Source: Actinomycetes bacterium (GTDB lineage: Bacteria > Actinomycetota > Acidimicrobiia > Acidimicrobiales > Acidimicrobilacustridaceae). From it: a stretch of DNA of 64,000 bases. The position numbers and the translations under genes are program-made. This document shows, piece after piece, positions 1 to 7,213 of the stretch; position 1 is the stretch's first letter; each line of letters opens with the position of its first letter. Location of the stretch: assembly GCA_029782145.1 (NCBI GenBank), contig JAKOVH010000016.1, forward strand, positions 248,001-312,000, given 5' to 3'. A model generated the notes under the pieces. The model worked only from the letters and a program-made list of their open reading frames with translations, did no database searches and had not been told where the DNA came from.

Positions 1-182
1 CCGAGCTGCCCGCGGCCGGTGTCCCGCAGCTGGTGCTGACGGCGATCGCGGTGTGGCTGGCGGTGTCCGTGCTGACCGTGCTGCCCGAGGCGCTCGTCGC
101 CGCCCGCCGTGTGCCGGTCGCCGAGGCCGAGCGCCGCGCCCGTGCCCTGCGCACCTTCACCGTGGAGTCGCCGCTGCCGTGA
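1..182 (+). CDS. C-terminal end of a MauE-like membrane protein (partial)
   Basis: The reading frame is open from base 3 to a TGA at 180-182 and encodes the last 59 residues of a protein that begins before the window. The visible part has one hydrophobic helix (about residues 8-30, rich in L, V, A and W) and then a basic, alanine-rich cytoplasmic-type tail. Its stop overlaps the GTG start of the next gene in a GTGA arrangement, so the two are probably translated together. The next two genes resemble MauA and MauD, so this is most likely a MauE/DoxX-family redox-associated membrane protein. That identity is inferred mainly from context, because too little of the protein is visible to show a family motif. 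Confidence 0.55.
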   Translation, partial: ELPAAGVPQLVLTAIAVWLAVSVLTVLPEALVAARRVPVAEAERRARALRTFTVESPLP

Positions 183-2323
183 GCCCGTCCGCCCAGCTCG
201 TCGAGAAGGTCTCCGGGGCCCTCGCCTCGCGGTTCAGCCGTCGCGGCTTCTTCGCCCGCTCGGCCGTGGTCGGGTCGGCCATCGCCGCCAACCCGGTCAC
301 CTACGCCCTCACCCCGACCGACGCCTACGCCGCGGTGTGCGGGTGCAGCGGCTCCAACTGCGACTGCGGCGCGCTGTGCTGCGACGGCTACACCGAGTTC
401 TGCTGCACCCTCACCGGCAACAACCAGTGCCCGCCCGGCTCGCTGCTCGGGGGCTGGTGGAAGGTCGACGGCTCGGGGTTCTGCAACGGCCCCCGCTACT
501 ACATGGACTGCAACGCGCCGTGCAACGGCTGCGGGTGCGGGGCCAACGGCATCTGCAGCGGTGGGTGCTCGGGCACCAACTGCGGGTGCGGCCTCGGCGA
601 CTGCAACAACCGCAAGGCCGGCTGCGTGAACTTCCGGTACGGGCAGTGCAACCAGCAGGTCGCCTGCATCGGGCCGATCCTGTGCCGCGTCGTCACCTGC
701 ATCGCCCCGTGGGAGATCGACGCCACCTGCACCACCACGGCCCGCTACGACGCCGCCACGGCGTACCACGACCGCCCCTGCCTGCACGGCCAGGTCGGCA
801 ACCTCGACTCGGTCCAGGAGGTCGGCGGCGGTGTGCGGCTCCAGGGCTGGGCGTTCGACTGGGACACCAACCAGCCGGTGTCGGTGCGCTTCAGCGTCGA
901 CGGCCAGCCCGCCGGCTCGGTCGTGGCCAACGGCTCCCGGCCCGACGTCGGCTCGTCGTACCCGGGGCAGGGGGCGAGCCACGGCTTCGACACGGTGATC
1001 CCCGTGCCCGGGGGCTCGCACACCGTCTGCGCCGCGGTGGTGAACACTGGTCCCGGCGGCGACTCGCTGCTCGGGTGCCGCACCGTCGTGGGCCGCAGCC
1101 CCTTCGGCGTGCTCGACAGCATCACCGTCGGCCAGGGGTCGGTGACCGTGGCCGGGTGGGCGATCGACCCCGACACCAACGGGCCCATCCAGGTCCACGT
1201 CTACGTCGGCGGCAAGGGCTACCCGCTGGTGGCCGACCAGCCCCGCCCCGACGTCGACGCCGCGCTGCACCGGGGCCCCGACCACGGGTTCCGCGCCACC
1301 GTCCCCGCGCCGCCGGGCGTGCAGAAGGTCGACGTGTACGGCATCAACGTGGCGGCGGGCGGCAACGTGCTGCTGGCCAGCCGCACCGTCGAGATCGGCT
1401 CGCCCTTCGGTCACGTCGACCGCATCGACCCCGCCCCCGGAGGGGTGCGGGTGCAGGGGTGGGCGATCGACCCGGACACCACCGGACCGATCCAGGTCCA
1501 CCTCTACGTGGCGGGCAGGGGCACGGCCGTCGTCGCCGACCGGCCCCGGGCGGACCTGGCGGGCTCCTACCCGGGGGCGGGCACCGACCACGGCTTCGAC
1601 GTCGTGGTCCCGGCGCCACCAGGGCGCCAGGTGCTCGACGTCTACGCCATCAACGACAGCGGGCCGAACAAGCTGATCGCGTCCCGCGCCGTCGAGGTGC
1701 TGAGCGGCAGCCCGTTCGGCAGCATCGACCTGATGCGGGCCGGGCCCGGCTCGGTCCGGGTGGCGGGCTGGGTGCTCGACCCCGATGCCGCCGGGCCGAT
1801 CCAGGTCCACGTCTACGTCGACTCGATCGGCACGCCCGTCGTCGCCGACCGGCCCCGTCCCGACGTGGGGGCCGCCTACCCCGGCTACGGGCCGGTGCAC
1901 GGCTTCGACGCCACCATCCCGGTGGCGGCCGGGTGGCGGCAGGTGTGTGCCTACGCCATCGACGTGGGGCCCGGCGAGAACCGGCTGCTCGGCTGCCGCA
2001 TGGTGCTCGTCGGCGGTGACCCCTTCGGTGCCCTCGACGTGCTGCGGGTGCAGGGCGGCCAGCTCACCGTGGCCGGGTGGGCCATCGACCCCGACACGGC
2101 CGAGCCCATCGACGTCCACGTCTACGTCGACTCGTCCGGCCGCTCTGTGCGGGCCGACGCGCCCCGCAGCGACGTGGCCGCCGCCTACCCCGGCTACGGC
2201 ACGAACCACGGGTTCGAGGCCAGCTTCCCCGTCAGCTCGGGCTCGCACCAGGTGTGCGTCTACGCCATCGACCGCGGCCTCGGTGAGAACCGCCTCCTCG
2301 CCTGCCGGACGATCAGCGCGTGA
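179..2323 (+). CDS. Tat-exported Cys-rich MauA-like protein with five C-terminal repeats
   Basis: The GTG start at 179 overlaps the upstream stop and gives 714 residues. A twin-arginine signal is clear: SRRGFF at about residues 20-25, then a hydrophobic stretch, so the folded protein should be exported by Tat. Residues 54-201 hold 26 cysteines. They include a segment (NQCPPGSLLGGWW, ending near residue 94, followed by FC and YYMDCN) that recalls the methylamine dehydrogenase light chain, where two tryptophans form the TTQ cofactor. W93/W94 and W178 are the possible counterparts. From about residue 206 there are five ~102-residue beta-type repeats, most with GWAIDPDT, VHVYV and HGF motifs. The flanking MauE-like and MauD-like genes support disulfide- or cofactor-dependent maturation. 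No heavy-chain gene is visible, so amine dehydrogenase activity is unproven. Confidence 0.7.
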   Translation: MSPSAQLVEKVSGALASRFSRRGFFARSAVVGSAIAANPVTYALTPTDAYAAVCGCSGSNCDCGALCCDGYTEFCCTLTGNNQCPPGSLLGGWWKVDGSGFCNGPRYYMDCNAPCNGCGCGANGICSGGCSGTNCGCGLGDCNNRKAGCVNFRYGQCNQQVACIGPILCRVVTCIAPWEIDATCTTTARYDAATAYHDRPCLHGQVGNLDSVQEVGGGVRLQGWAFDWDTNQPVSVRFSVDGQPAGSVVANGSRPDVGSSYPGQGASHGFDTVIPVPGGSHTVCAAVVNTGPGGDSLLGCRTVVGRSPFGVLDSITVGQGSVTVAGWAIDPDTNGPIQVHVYVGGKGYPLVADQPRPDVDAALHRGPDHGFRATVPAPPGVQKVDVYGINVAAGGNVLLASRTVEIGSPFGHVDRIDPAPGGVRVQGWAIDPDTTGPIQVHLYVAGRGTAVVADRPRADLAGSYPGAGTDHGFDVVVPAPPGRQVLDVYAINDSGPNKLIASRAVEVLSGSPFGSIDLMRAGPGSVRVAGWVLDPDAAGPIQVHVYVDSIGTPVVADRPRPDVGAAYPGYGPVHGFDATIPVAAGWRQVCAYAIDVGPGENRLLGCRMVLVGGDPFGALDVLRVQGGQLTVAGWAIDPDTAEPIDVHVYVDSSGRSVRADAPRSDVAAAYPGYGTNHGFEASFPVSSGSHQVCVYAIDRGLGENRLLACRTISA
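794..2320 (+). repeat. Five in-frame ~306-base repeats encoding a secreted repeat domain
   Basis: Five copies of a ~102-residue unit fill the C-terminal two thirds of the MauA-like protein. Copies two to five open with FGxxD at about bases 1103, 1406, 1715 and 2024, a spacing of 303-309. Shared landmarks are GWAxDxDT, PIxVHxYV, ADxPRxDV and HGF. Copy one is the most divergent (GWAFDWDTNQPVSVRF) and lacks the FG opening. Copies one, four and five carry a late Cys pair (VC...GCR or ACR), while copies two and three lack it. The unit resembles repeats seen in other secreted actinobacterial proteins, which suggests a cell-surface or polymer-binding role; that role is inferred. Confidence 0.8.
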
Positions 2324-2363
2324 ACGTCCGCCGCCCCCGCCCCCCTCGTCCGGAGAGTCGCCC

Positions 2364-3257
2364 GTGACCGTCCTCGTCCTCCTGCTCGCCCTCGTGGTCG
2401 CCCTGCTCGCCGTGCTGGTCGTCGGCCTGCTGCGCAGCCACGCCGAGATCCTCCGCCGGCTGCACGAGCTCGGCGCCGGCGTCTACGACGAGGCCGCCGA
2501 CACCGCCCACACCGCCGGCGCCGCCGCCCGCGCCACGGCCACGGCGGGCGGTGTGCGCAGCCCCGTGGAGCTGAAGACCCGTCCGGGCGTACCCGAGCCG
2601 CGCCGCGCCGAGGGCATGGTCGCCACCGACGCCCACGACATCAGCGGGCTCACCCCCACCGGCTCGGCCGCCGTGGCCGGCGTGGTCGGCGCGGGCCACA
2701 CGACGCTGCTGGCGTTCCTCTCGAGCGGCTGCGGCACCTGCGCCGACTTCTGGCGGGCGTTCACCGACGGCGAGGGCACCCGCCTGCCGGGGCGCGACAC
2801 CCGGCTGGTGATCGTCACCAAGGGGCACGAGGCCGAGAGCGCCTCGGCGGTCGCCGCGCTGGCCCCGCCCGGGGTCACCACGATCATGTCGAGCGACGCC
2901 TACGACGCGTACTCGGTGCCCGCCAACCCCTACTTCATCCTGGTCGACGGCCCCTCCGGACGGGTGATCGGCGAGGGTGCGGCGGCGTCGTGGCACCAGG
3001 TCGCCACGCTGCTCGGCCAAGCGGCGGCCGACGCCGGCCACGACCTCGACGGCTCGCCGCTGCGCCGCTCCGCTCCCGACGGGCGCATGACCGGCCCCGA
3101 GCGGGCGGCCCGCGCCGACGCCGACCTGCTGGCCGCCGGCATCGGCCCCGGGCACCCGAGCCTCTACCCCGACACCCTGGTCGGTGGCGACGACGCCGCC
3201 ATCCCTGGGTGGGAGCCCGTGCCCGGCGGCCCCGCCGACCGCGGCCAGGGGCAGTGA
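2364..3257 (+). CDS. MauD-like membrane-anchored thioredoxin-fold protein
   Basis: The 297-residue product starts at GTG 2364, after GGAGAG at about 2352. An N-terminal hydrophobic helix (residues 2-23) with no obvious cleavage site should anchor it in the membrane with the rest outside. A thioredoxin-like domain follows, with the active-site motif SSGCGTC (C123 and C126) and, further on, an NPYFILVDG segment that matches the cis-proline region of the fold. In methylamine utilisation clusters MauD and MauE are needed to form the many disulfides of the light chain. This gene lies 40 bases after a 26-cysteine Tat substrate, so a disulfide oxidase or isomerase role for that protein is the natural reading. 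The C-terminal ~90 residues are polar and of unknown role. Confidence 0.75.
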   Translation: MTVLVLLLALVVALLAVLVVGLLRSHAEILRRLHELGAGVYDEAADTAHTAGAAARATATAGGVRSPVELKTRPGVPEPRRAEGMVATDAHDISGLTPTGSAAVAGVVGAGHTTLLAFLSSGCGTCADFWRAFTDGEGTRLPGRDTRLVIVTKGHEAESASAVAALAPPGVTTIMSSDAYDAYSVPANPYFILVDGPSGRVIGEGAAASWHQVATLLGQAAADAGHDLDGSPLRRSAPDGRMTGPERAARADADLLAAGIGPGHPSLYPDTLVGGDDAAIPGWEPVPGGPADRGQGQ

Positions 3258-3273
3258 GGCAGGAGGAGGCGCC

Positions 3274-3747
3274 ATGGCGACCCTGAGCGCCCACGGCCTG
3301 AGCGTCACGCCCCCGCTGGGCTGGGACGCCGAGATCTTCACCCGCGCCCTCGACCCGCGGATCATGACGCCCTTCGGTGGGCGCGAGGCGGTGCCGCCCA
3401 TCGCCCACGTCGCCAACTTCGGGCTGCCGCCGGTCCGGGGCGACTTCGGTGGCGGTGCGGTCGAGCTGATGGAGTCGGGCGCCGTCTTCATCGCCCTGCT
3501 CGAGCACGACCCGTCGGAGGCCGGCGCTGCGCTGTTCACCGGCAAGGGGGTGCCCTGGCCGCTGTCGCCCGACGACTTCTCGCCCGCCAACCTCCAACGC
3601 CCCATCGGCGGCCAGACCGGCTGCCAGCGCTTCTTCCTGGTCGACGGCCGGCCGTTCTGCCTCTACGTGGTGCTGGGCAGCCACCGGCTGCGCGCCGTGC
3701 TGGTGCCCGAGGTCAACGGCGTGCTGGCCTCGCTGCGCTTCGCCTGA
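3274..3747 (+). CDS. conserved-looking hypothetical protein
   Basis: A strong ribosome site (AGGAGGAGG at 3261-3269) precedes ATG 3274 and supports this start, which gives 157 residues. There is no signal peptide or membrane helix. The sequence is compact and globular-looking, with PFGG, GRPFCLYVVLGSH and a hydrophobic C-terminal stretch ending ASLRFA; it has only two cysteines. It lies 16 bases after the MauD-like gene and may be the last member of that operon. I do not recognise a family. A cytoplasmic accessory to the Mau-like set is possible but rests only on position. Confidence 0.6.
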   Translation: MATLSAHGLSVTPPLGWDAEIFTRALDPRIMTPFGGREAVPPIAHVANFGLPPVRGDFGGGAVELMESGAVFIALLEHDPSEAGAALFTGKGVPWPLSPDDFSPANLQRPIGGQTGCQRFFLVDGRPFCLYVVLGSHRLRAVLVPEVNGVLASLRFA

Positions 3748-3836
3748 GCGGCGCCCCGCCTGAGCGGACCGGCCCGCCTGAGCGGCGCTCCGCCGGGTCG
3801 AGCGGCCCGCCCGGGCGGCGGTGCGGAGGGTCGGGC

Positions 3837-3842
3837 TAGCGT
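3837..3842 (+). promoter_or_regulatory. -10 box of a probable leaderless promoter for prpE
   Basis: TAGCGT lies 8 bases before ATG 3851. A transcript would begin at or next to the start codon, and no Shine-Dalgarno sequence is visible. Confidence 0.55.
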
Positions 3843-3850
3843 GCGCGGCG

Positions 3851-5752
3851 ATGGGCACCTTCGACGAGGTCTACGAGCGCAGCCTGGCCGACCCGGAGGG
3901 CTTCTGGGCCGACGCCGCTGCGGCCATCCACTGGGACGCACCGCCCACCGAGGTGCTCGACGACTCGAACCCGCCGTTCTACCGGTGGTACCGGGGTGGC
4001 CGGCTCAACACCTGCTTCAACGCCCTCGACCGGTGGGTCGACGGCGGCGACGGGGTCGACGAGCTGCGGGGCGACCAGCTGGCGATCGTCCACGACAGCC
4101 CGGTGACCGGCTCGGTCACCACCTACACCTACGCCGAGCTGCGCGACCAGGTCGCCCGCTTCGCCGGGGTGCTCGCCGGGCTCGGCGTCGAGCAGGGCGA
4201 CCGGGTCGTGATCTACATGCCGATGGTGCCCGAGGCCGCCGTCGCCATGCTCGCCTGTGCCCGCCTGGGTGCGGTGCACTCGGTGGTGTTCGGCGGCTTC
4301 GCTCCCCACGAGCTGGCCATCCGCATCGACGACGCCCGGCCCAAGGTGGTGGTGTCGGCCAGCTGCGGCATCGAGGGCGCCCGGGTCATCGAGTACAAGC
4401 CGCTGCTCGACCGGGCCCTCGACCTGGCCGGCTCCAGCGGTCCGCAGCGGTGCGTGATCCTGCAGCGCCCGCAGGCCGAGGCGTCACTCGTCGAGGGGCG
4501 CGACCTGTCGTGGTCCGACGCCATGGCCGCGGCCGAGTCCCACCCCTGCGTGAGCGTCGAGGCCACCGACCCGCTGTACGTGCTCTACACGTCGGGCACC
4601 ACGGGCAAGCCCAAGGGCGTGGTGCGCGACAACGGCGGCCACGCCGTGGCCCTGCGGTGGAGCATGGCCAACGTCTACGGGGTGCGCCCCGGTGAGGTGT
4701 TCTGGGCCGCCAGCGACGTGGGCTGGGTGGTGGGCCACAGCTACATCGTCTACGGGCCGCTGCTCGCCGGGTGCACCACGGTGATGTACGAGGGCAAGCC
4801 GGTGGGCACCCCCGACCCGGGCGCCTTCTGGCGGGTCGCCGCCCAGCACGGCGTGTCGGTGCTGTTCACCGCGCCCACCGCGCTGCGGGCGATCAAGAAG
4901 GAAGACGCCGCCGGCTCGTTCCTCGACGGCCACGACCTCTCCCGGCTGCGGGCGCTGTTCCTCGCCGGTGAGCGCACCGACCCCGACACCTACGAGTGGG
5001 CGTGCGCCCTGCTCGGCATCCCGGTCATCGACCACTGGTGGCAGACCGAGACGGGGTGGGCGGTGGCGGCCAACTGCCTCGGCATCGAGCAGCTGCCGGT
5101 GAAGCCGGGCTCGCCCACCAAGCCGGTGCCCGGCTACCGGGTGGAGATCCTCGACGAGCTCGGCGCCGAGGTGCCCGCCGGCCACGACGGGGCCATCGCG
5201 GTGAAGCTGCCGCTGCCGCCCGGATCGCTCCCGACGCTGTGGAACGACGACGCCCGCTTCGTGTCGTCGTACCTGTCGACCTACGAGGGCTACTACCTCA
5301 CCGGCGACGGCGGCCGCATCGACGACGACGGCTACCTGTTCGTGATGGGCCGCATCGACGACGTCATCAACGTGGCCGGGCACCGCCTCTCGACGGGCGC
5401 CATGGAGGAGATCATCGCCACCCACCCGGCGGTGGCCGAGTGCGCGGTGATCGGGGTGGCCGACGAGCTCAAGGGCCAGATGCCCCTGGGGCTGGTCGTG
5501 GTCAAGGACGGCGTCGACGCCGACCCGGCCGAGCTCGAGCGGGAGCTCGTGGCGCTGGTGCGGGGCGAGATCGGCGCGGTGGCCTCGTTCAAGCGGGCGA
5601 TCGTGGTGCCCCGCCTGCCGAAGACCCGCTCCGGCAAGGTGCTGCGGGCCACCATGCGGGCCATCGCCGACGGGCGCGAGTACGCCGTGCCGTCCACCAT
5701 CGACGACCCGGCGGTGCTCGACGAGATCGGCGGGGCCCTCGGCCGCAGCTGA
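3851..5752 (+). CDS. prpE: propionyl-CoA synthetase (propionate-CoA ligase)
   Basis: This 633-residue AMP-forming acyl-CoA synthetase activates propionate, or related short acids, with ATP and CoA in the cytoplasm. The phosphate loop YTSGTTGKPKG is at about residues 245-255 and is followed by VVRDNGGH, the form typical of PrpE rather than general acetyl-CoA synthetases. Other landmarks are WWQTETGW, the YYLTGDGG hinge region and the C-terminal PKTRSGK, whose lysine is the usual adenylation catalyst and acetylation target. The N-terminal ACAS-type segment (FWADAAAAIHWD, WFN-like NTCFNALDRWV) is intact and the length is normal. It is monocistronic in appearance; no methylcitrate or propionyl-CoA carboxylase genes are nearby. 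Confidence 0.92.
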   Translation: MGTFDEVYERSLADPEGFWADAAAAIHWDAPPTEVLDDSNPPFYRWYRGGRLNTCFNALDRWVDGGDGVDELRGDQLAIVHDSPVTGSVTTYTYAELRDQVARFAGVLAGLGVEQGDRVVIYMPMVPEAAVAMLACARLGAVHSVVFGGFAPHELAIRIDDARPKVVVSASCGIEGARVIEYKPLLDRALDLAGSSGPQRCVILQRPQAEASLVEGRDLSWSDAMAAAESHPCVSVEATDPLYVLYTSGTTGKPKGVVRDNGGHAVALRWSMANVYGVRPGEVFWAASDVGWVVGHSYIVYGPLLAGCTTVMYEGKPVGTPDPGAFWRVAAQHGVSVLFTAPTALRAIKKEDAAGSFLDGHDLSRLRALFLAGERTDPDTYEWACALLGIPVIDHWWQTETGWAVAANCLGIEQLPVKPGSPTKPVPGYRVEILDELGAEVPAGHDGAIAVKLPLPPGSLPTLWNDDARFVSSYLSTYEGYYLTGDGGRIDDDGYLFVMGRIDDVINVAGHRLSTGAMEEIIATHPAVAECAVIGVADELKGQMPLGLVVVKDGVDADPAELERELVALVRGEIGAVASFKRAIVVPRLPKTRSGKVLRATMRAIADGREYAVPSTIDDPAVLDEIGGALGRS

Positions 5753-5782
5753 GTTCGCCCAGCCCGTCGGTTGGGGCGGTCG

Positions 5783-6262
5783 TCAGCCGAAGGGGTGGAC
5801 TCCTGCGTCGGCCAGGGCGGCCCAGGCGAAGCCGACGAGCAGCCCGGCCTGCGCGAGGTCGAGGCCCACGACCACGGCGTCGCGCCGCCACGGCGACCGG
5901 CGAAGGTGCGCCACCACCCCGACCACGCCGGTCGGGAGGTACCACAGCCCGTAGATCCCGACGACGACGGCCTGGGTGGTGGTGCCCCAGTGCCACAGCA
6001 CCGCCCCGGCCGCGGCGACGCCGACCGCGAGGTGGGCGAACCCCAGCTCGCGTCGACCGGGGTCGGCGGGCGCCAGCAACGAGAGCCGCACCATCGCCAG
6101 CAGCCCGGCCAGCCCGACCGACAGCAGCGCCACGGGGAGCACGGCATCGACCGGCGACTGGGTGGCCAGCTGGTTGAAGCCCATGACGTAGCCGAGGCCG
6201 GCGGCCAGCAGCCCGGCCACCAGGAGCGCGGCGGCAGGGCGCGGGTCGGTGGCGTCGGACAT
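5783..6262 (-). CDS. small multi-pass membrane protein, unknown
   Basis: ATG 6262 gives 159 residues; an in-frame GTG a few codons upstream (VTSSSTM) is a possible alternative. About five hydrophobic helices can be drawn (ALLVAGLLAAGLGYVMG, VALLSVGLAGLLAMVRL, LAVGVAAAGAVLW, AVVVGIYGLWYLPTGVVGVV, LDLAQAGLLVGFAW), so it is an integral membrane protein. No catalytic motif is evident and I do not recognise the family. It is convergent with prpE and lies downstream of a long hairpin that separates it from gatD. Confidence 0.6.
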   Translation of the reverse strand: MSDATDPRPAAALLVAGLLAAGLGYVMGFNQLATQSPVDAVLPVALLSVGLAGLLAMVRLSLLAPADPGRRELGFAHLAVGVAAAGAVLWHWGTTTQAVVVGIYGLWYLPTGVVGVVAHLRRSPWRRDAVVVGLDLAQAGLLVGFAWAALADAGVHPFG

Positions 6263-6304
6263 CGTCGAGGAGCTTGTCACGCCCGACCGACCCGCCCGCA
6301 CTCT

Positions 6305-6382
6305 CGAACCTGTGCCCGGATCGGTCCCCTGAGGGACCGATCCGGGCACAGGTTCGGGGCTGGAGGCGGGCACAGGTTCGGG
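6305..6382. repeat. perfect 24-bp inverted repeat plus a third partial arm
   Basis: Bases 6305-6328 and 6333-6356 are perfect reverse complements around a 4-base CTGA loop. About ten bases later (6367-6382) the end of the right arm (GGGCACAGGTTCGGG) appears again. The element sits downstream of gatD and upstream of the membrane gene, both on the minus strand. It could act as a terminator after gatD, although there is no T-run, or be a REP-type repeat. A weaker element of similar design lies at 61431-61471. Confidence 0.75.
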
Positions 6383-6397
6383 CCGGCGGGTGGTCGG

Positions 6398-7213
6398 TCA
6401 GGAGCGGCGGAGCAGGTCGCGCCACGAGCGCCGGGGGGCCAGCTCGTGGGAGCGGGCGGCGCGCAGCCGCTCGGTCCGCAGCTCGTCGACCTCGCCGTCG
6501 TCGAGCGGGGCCAGGACGTCGGCCCCGACGACCCACCCCAGCAGCAGATCGGCCAGACGGGGGTTGCGGGCCAGCACCGGTCCGTGCAGGTAGGTGCCCA
6601 CGACCTTGCCGCACACCACCCCTTCGGTGCCGTCGCCGTTGCCCTCGCCCACCTCCACCGCGGCGAGGGTGGCGCACTCCTGACCGGGCACCGTGCGCCC
6701 GGCGTGGTTCTCGAAGCCGGTGAGCACGCCGAGCTCGCATCGCCCCGCGCCGGAGGGGTCGGACGGGTCGGGCACGGCCGCGTCGCGGGTGAGCAGCTCG
6801 CCGACCGCACGCGGCCGGTCGACCCGGACGGTGTCGCAGTCGAGCAGGCCCAGGCCGGCCTGATCGGTGCCGGCGGCGTCGGGGAAGCGGTGCCCCAGGA
6901 TCTGCATGCCGGCGCACACGGCCAGCACCACCGCTCCGGCGTCGACGGCACGGTGCAGCGCCCGGCTCTGGGCCAGCTCCCGGGTCGCCTGGACCTGGGG
7001 CCCGTCCTCGCCCCCGCCGACCAGGTAGAGGTCGCACGAGTCGGGTGCTGCCTGGCCCGCCGCCACCGTGACGACGTCGACGGGGATGTCGCGCCAGGCC
7101 AGGCGCTGGGCGAGCACCACGGCGTTGCCGCCGTCGCCGTAGGTGCCGAGCAGGTCGGGGAACAGCACGCCGATGCGCACGGCGGAGTCGCGCCGGTCGC
7201 CCGAGCCGCTCAC
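6398..7213 (-). CDS. gatD: lipid II isoglutaminyl synthase, glutaminase subunit
   Basis: The 271-residue product is a CobB/CobQ-type class I glutamine amidotransferase. The nucleophile lies in AVCAGMQILGH and the partner histidine in GTYLHGPVL. The N-terminal IGVLFPDLLGTYGDGGNA is typical of GatD. It releases ammonia for MurT, which amidates the D-glutamate of lipid II. The GTG start at 7213 overlaps the murT stop by four bases, so the subunits are translationally coupled. The last ~40 residues are a charged tail. The pair is common in Gram-positive bacteria with amidated peptidoglycan stems. Confidence 0.92.
   Translation of the reverse strand: MSGSGDRRDSAVRIGVLFPDLLGTYGDGGNAVVLAQRLAWRDIPVDVVTVAAGQAAPDSCDLYLVGGGEDGPQVQATRELAQSRALHRAVDAGAVVLAVCAGMQILGHRFPDAAGTDQAGLGLLDCDTVRVDRPRAVGELLTRDAAVPDPSDPSGAGRCELGVLTGFENHAGRTVPGQECATLAAVEVGEGNGDGTEGVVCGKVVGTYLHGPVLARNPRLADLLLGWVVGADVLAPLDDGEVDELRTERLRAARSHELAPRRSWRDLLRRS

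Noticed and set aside
53..178. Extending the MauA-like protein upstream to base 53
   Set aside because: That frame would overlap the MauE-like gene end and puts ~40 basic residues before a proper Tat signal. GTG 179 gives a standard signal and a GTGA overlap.
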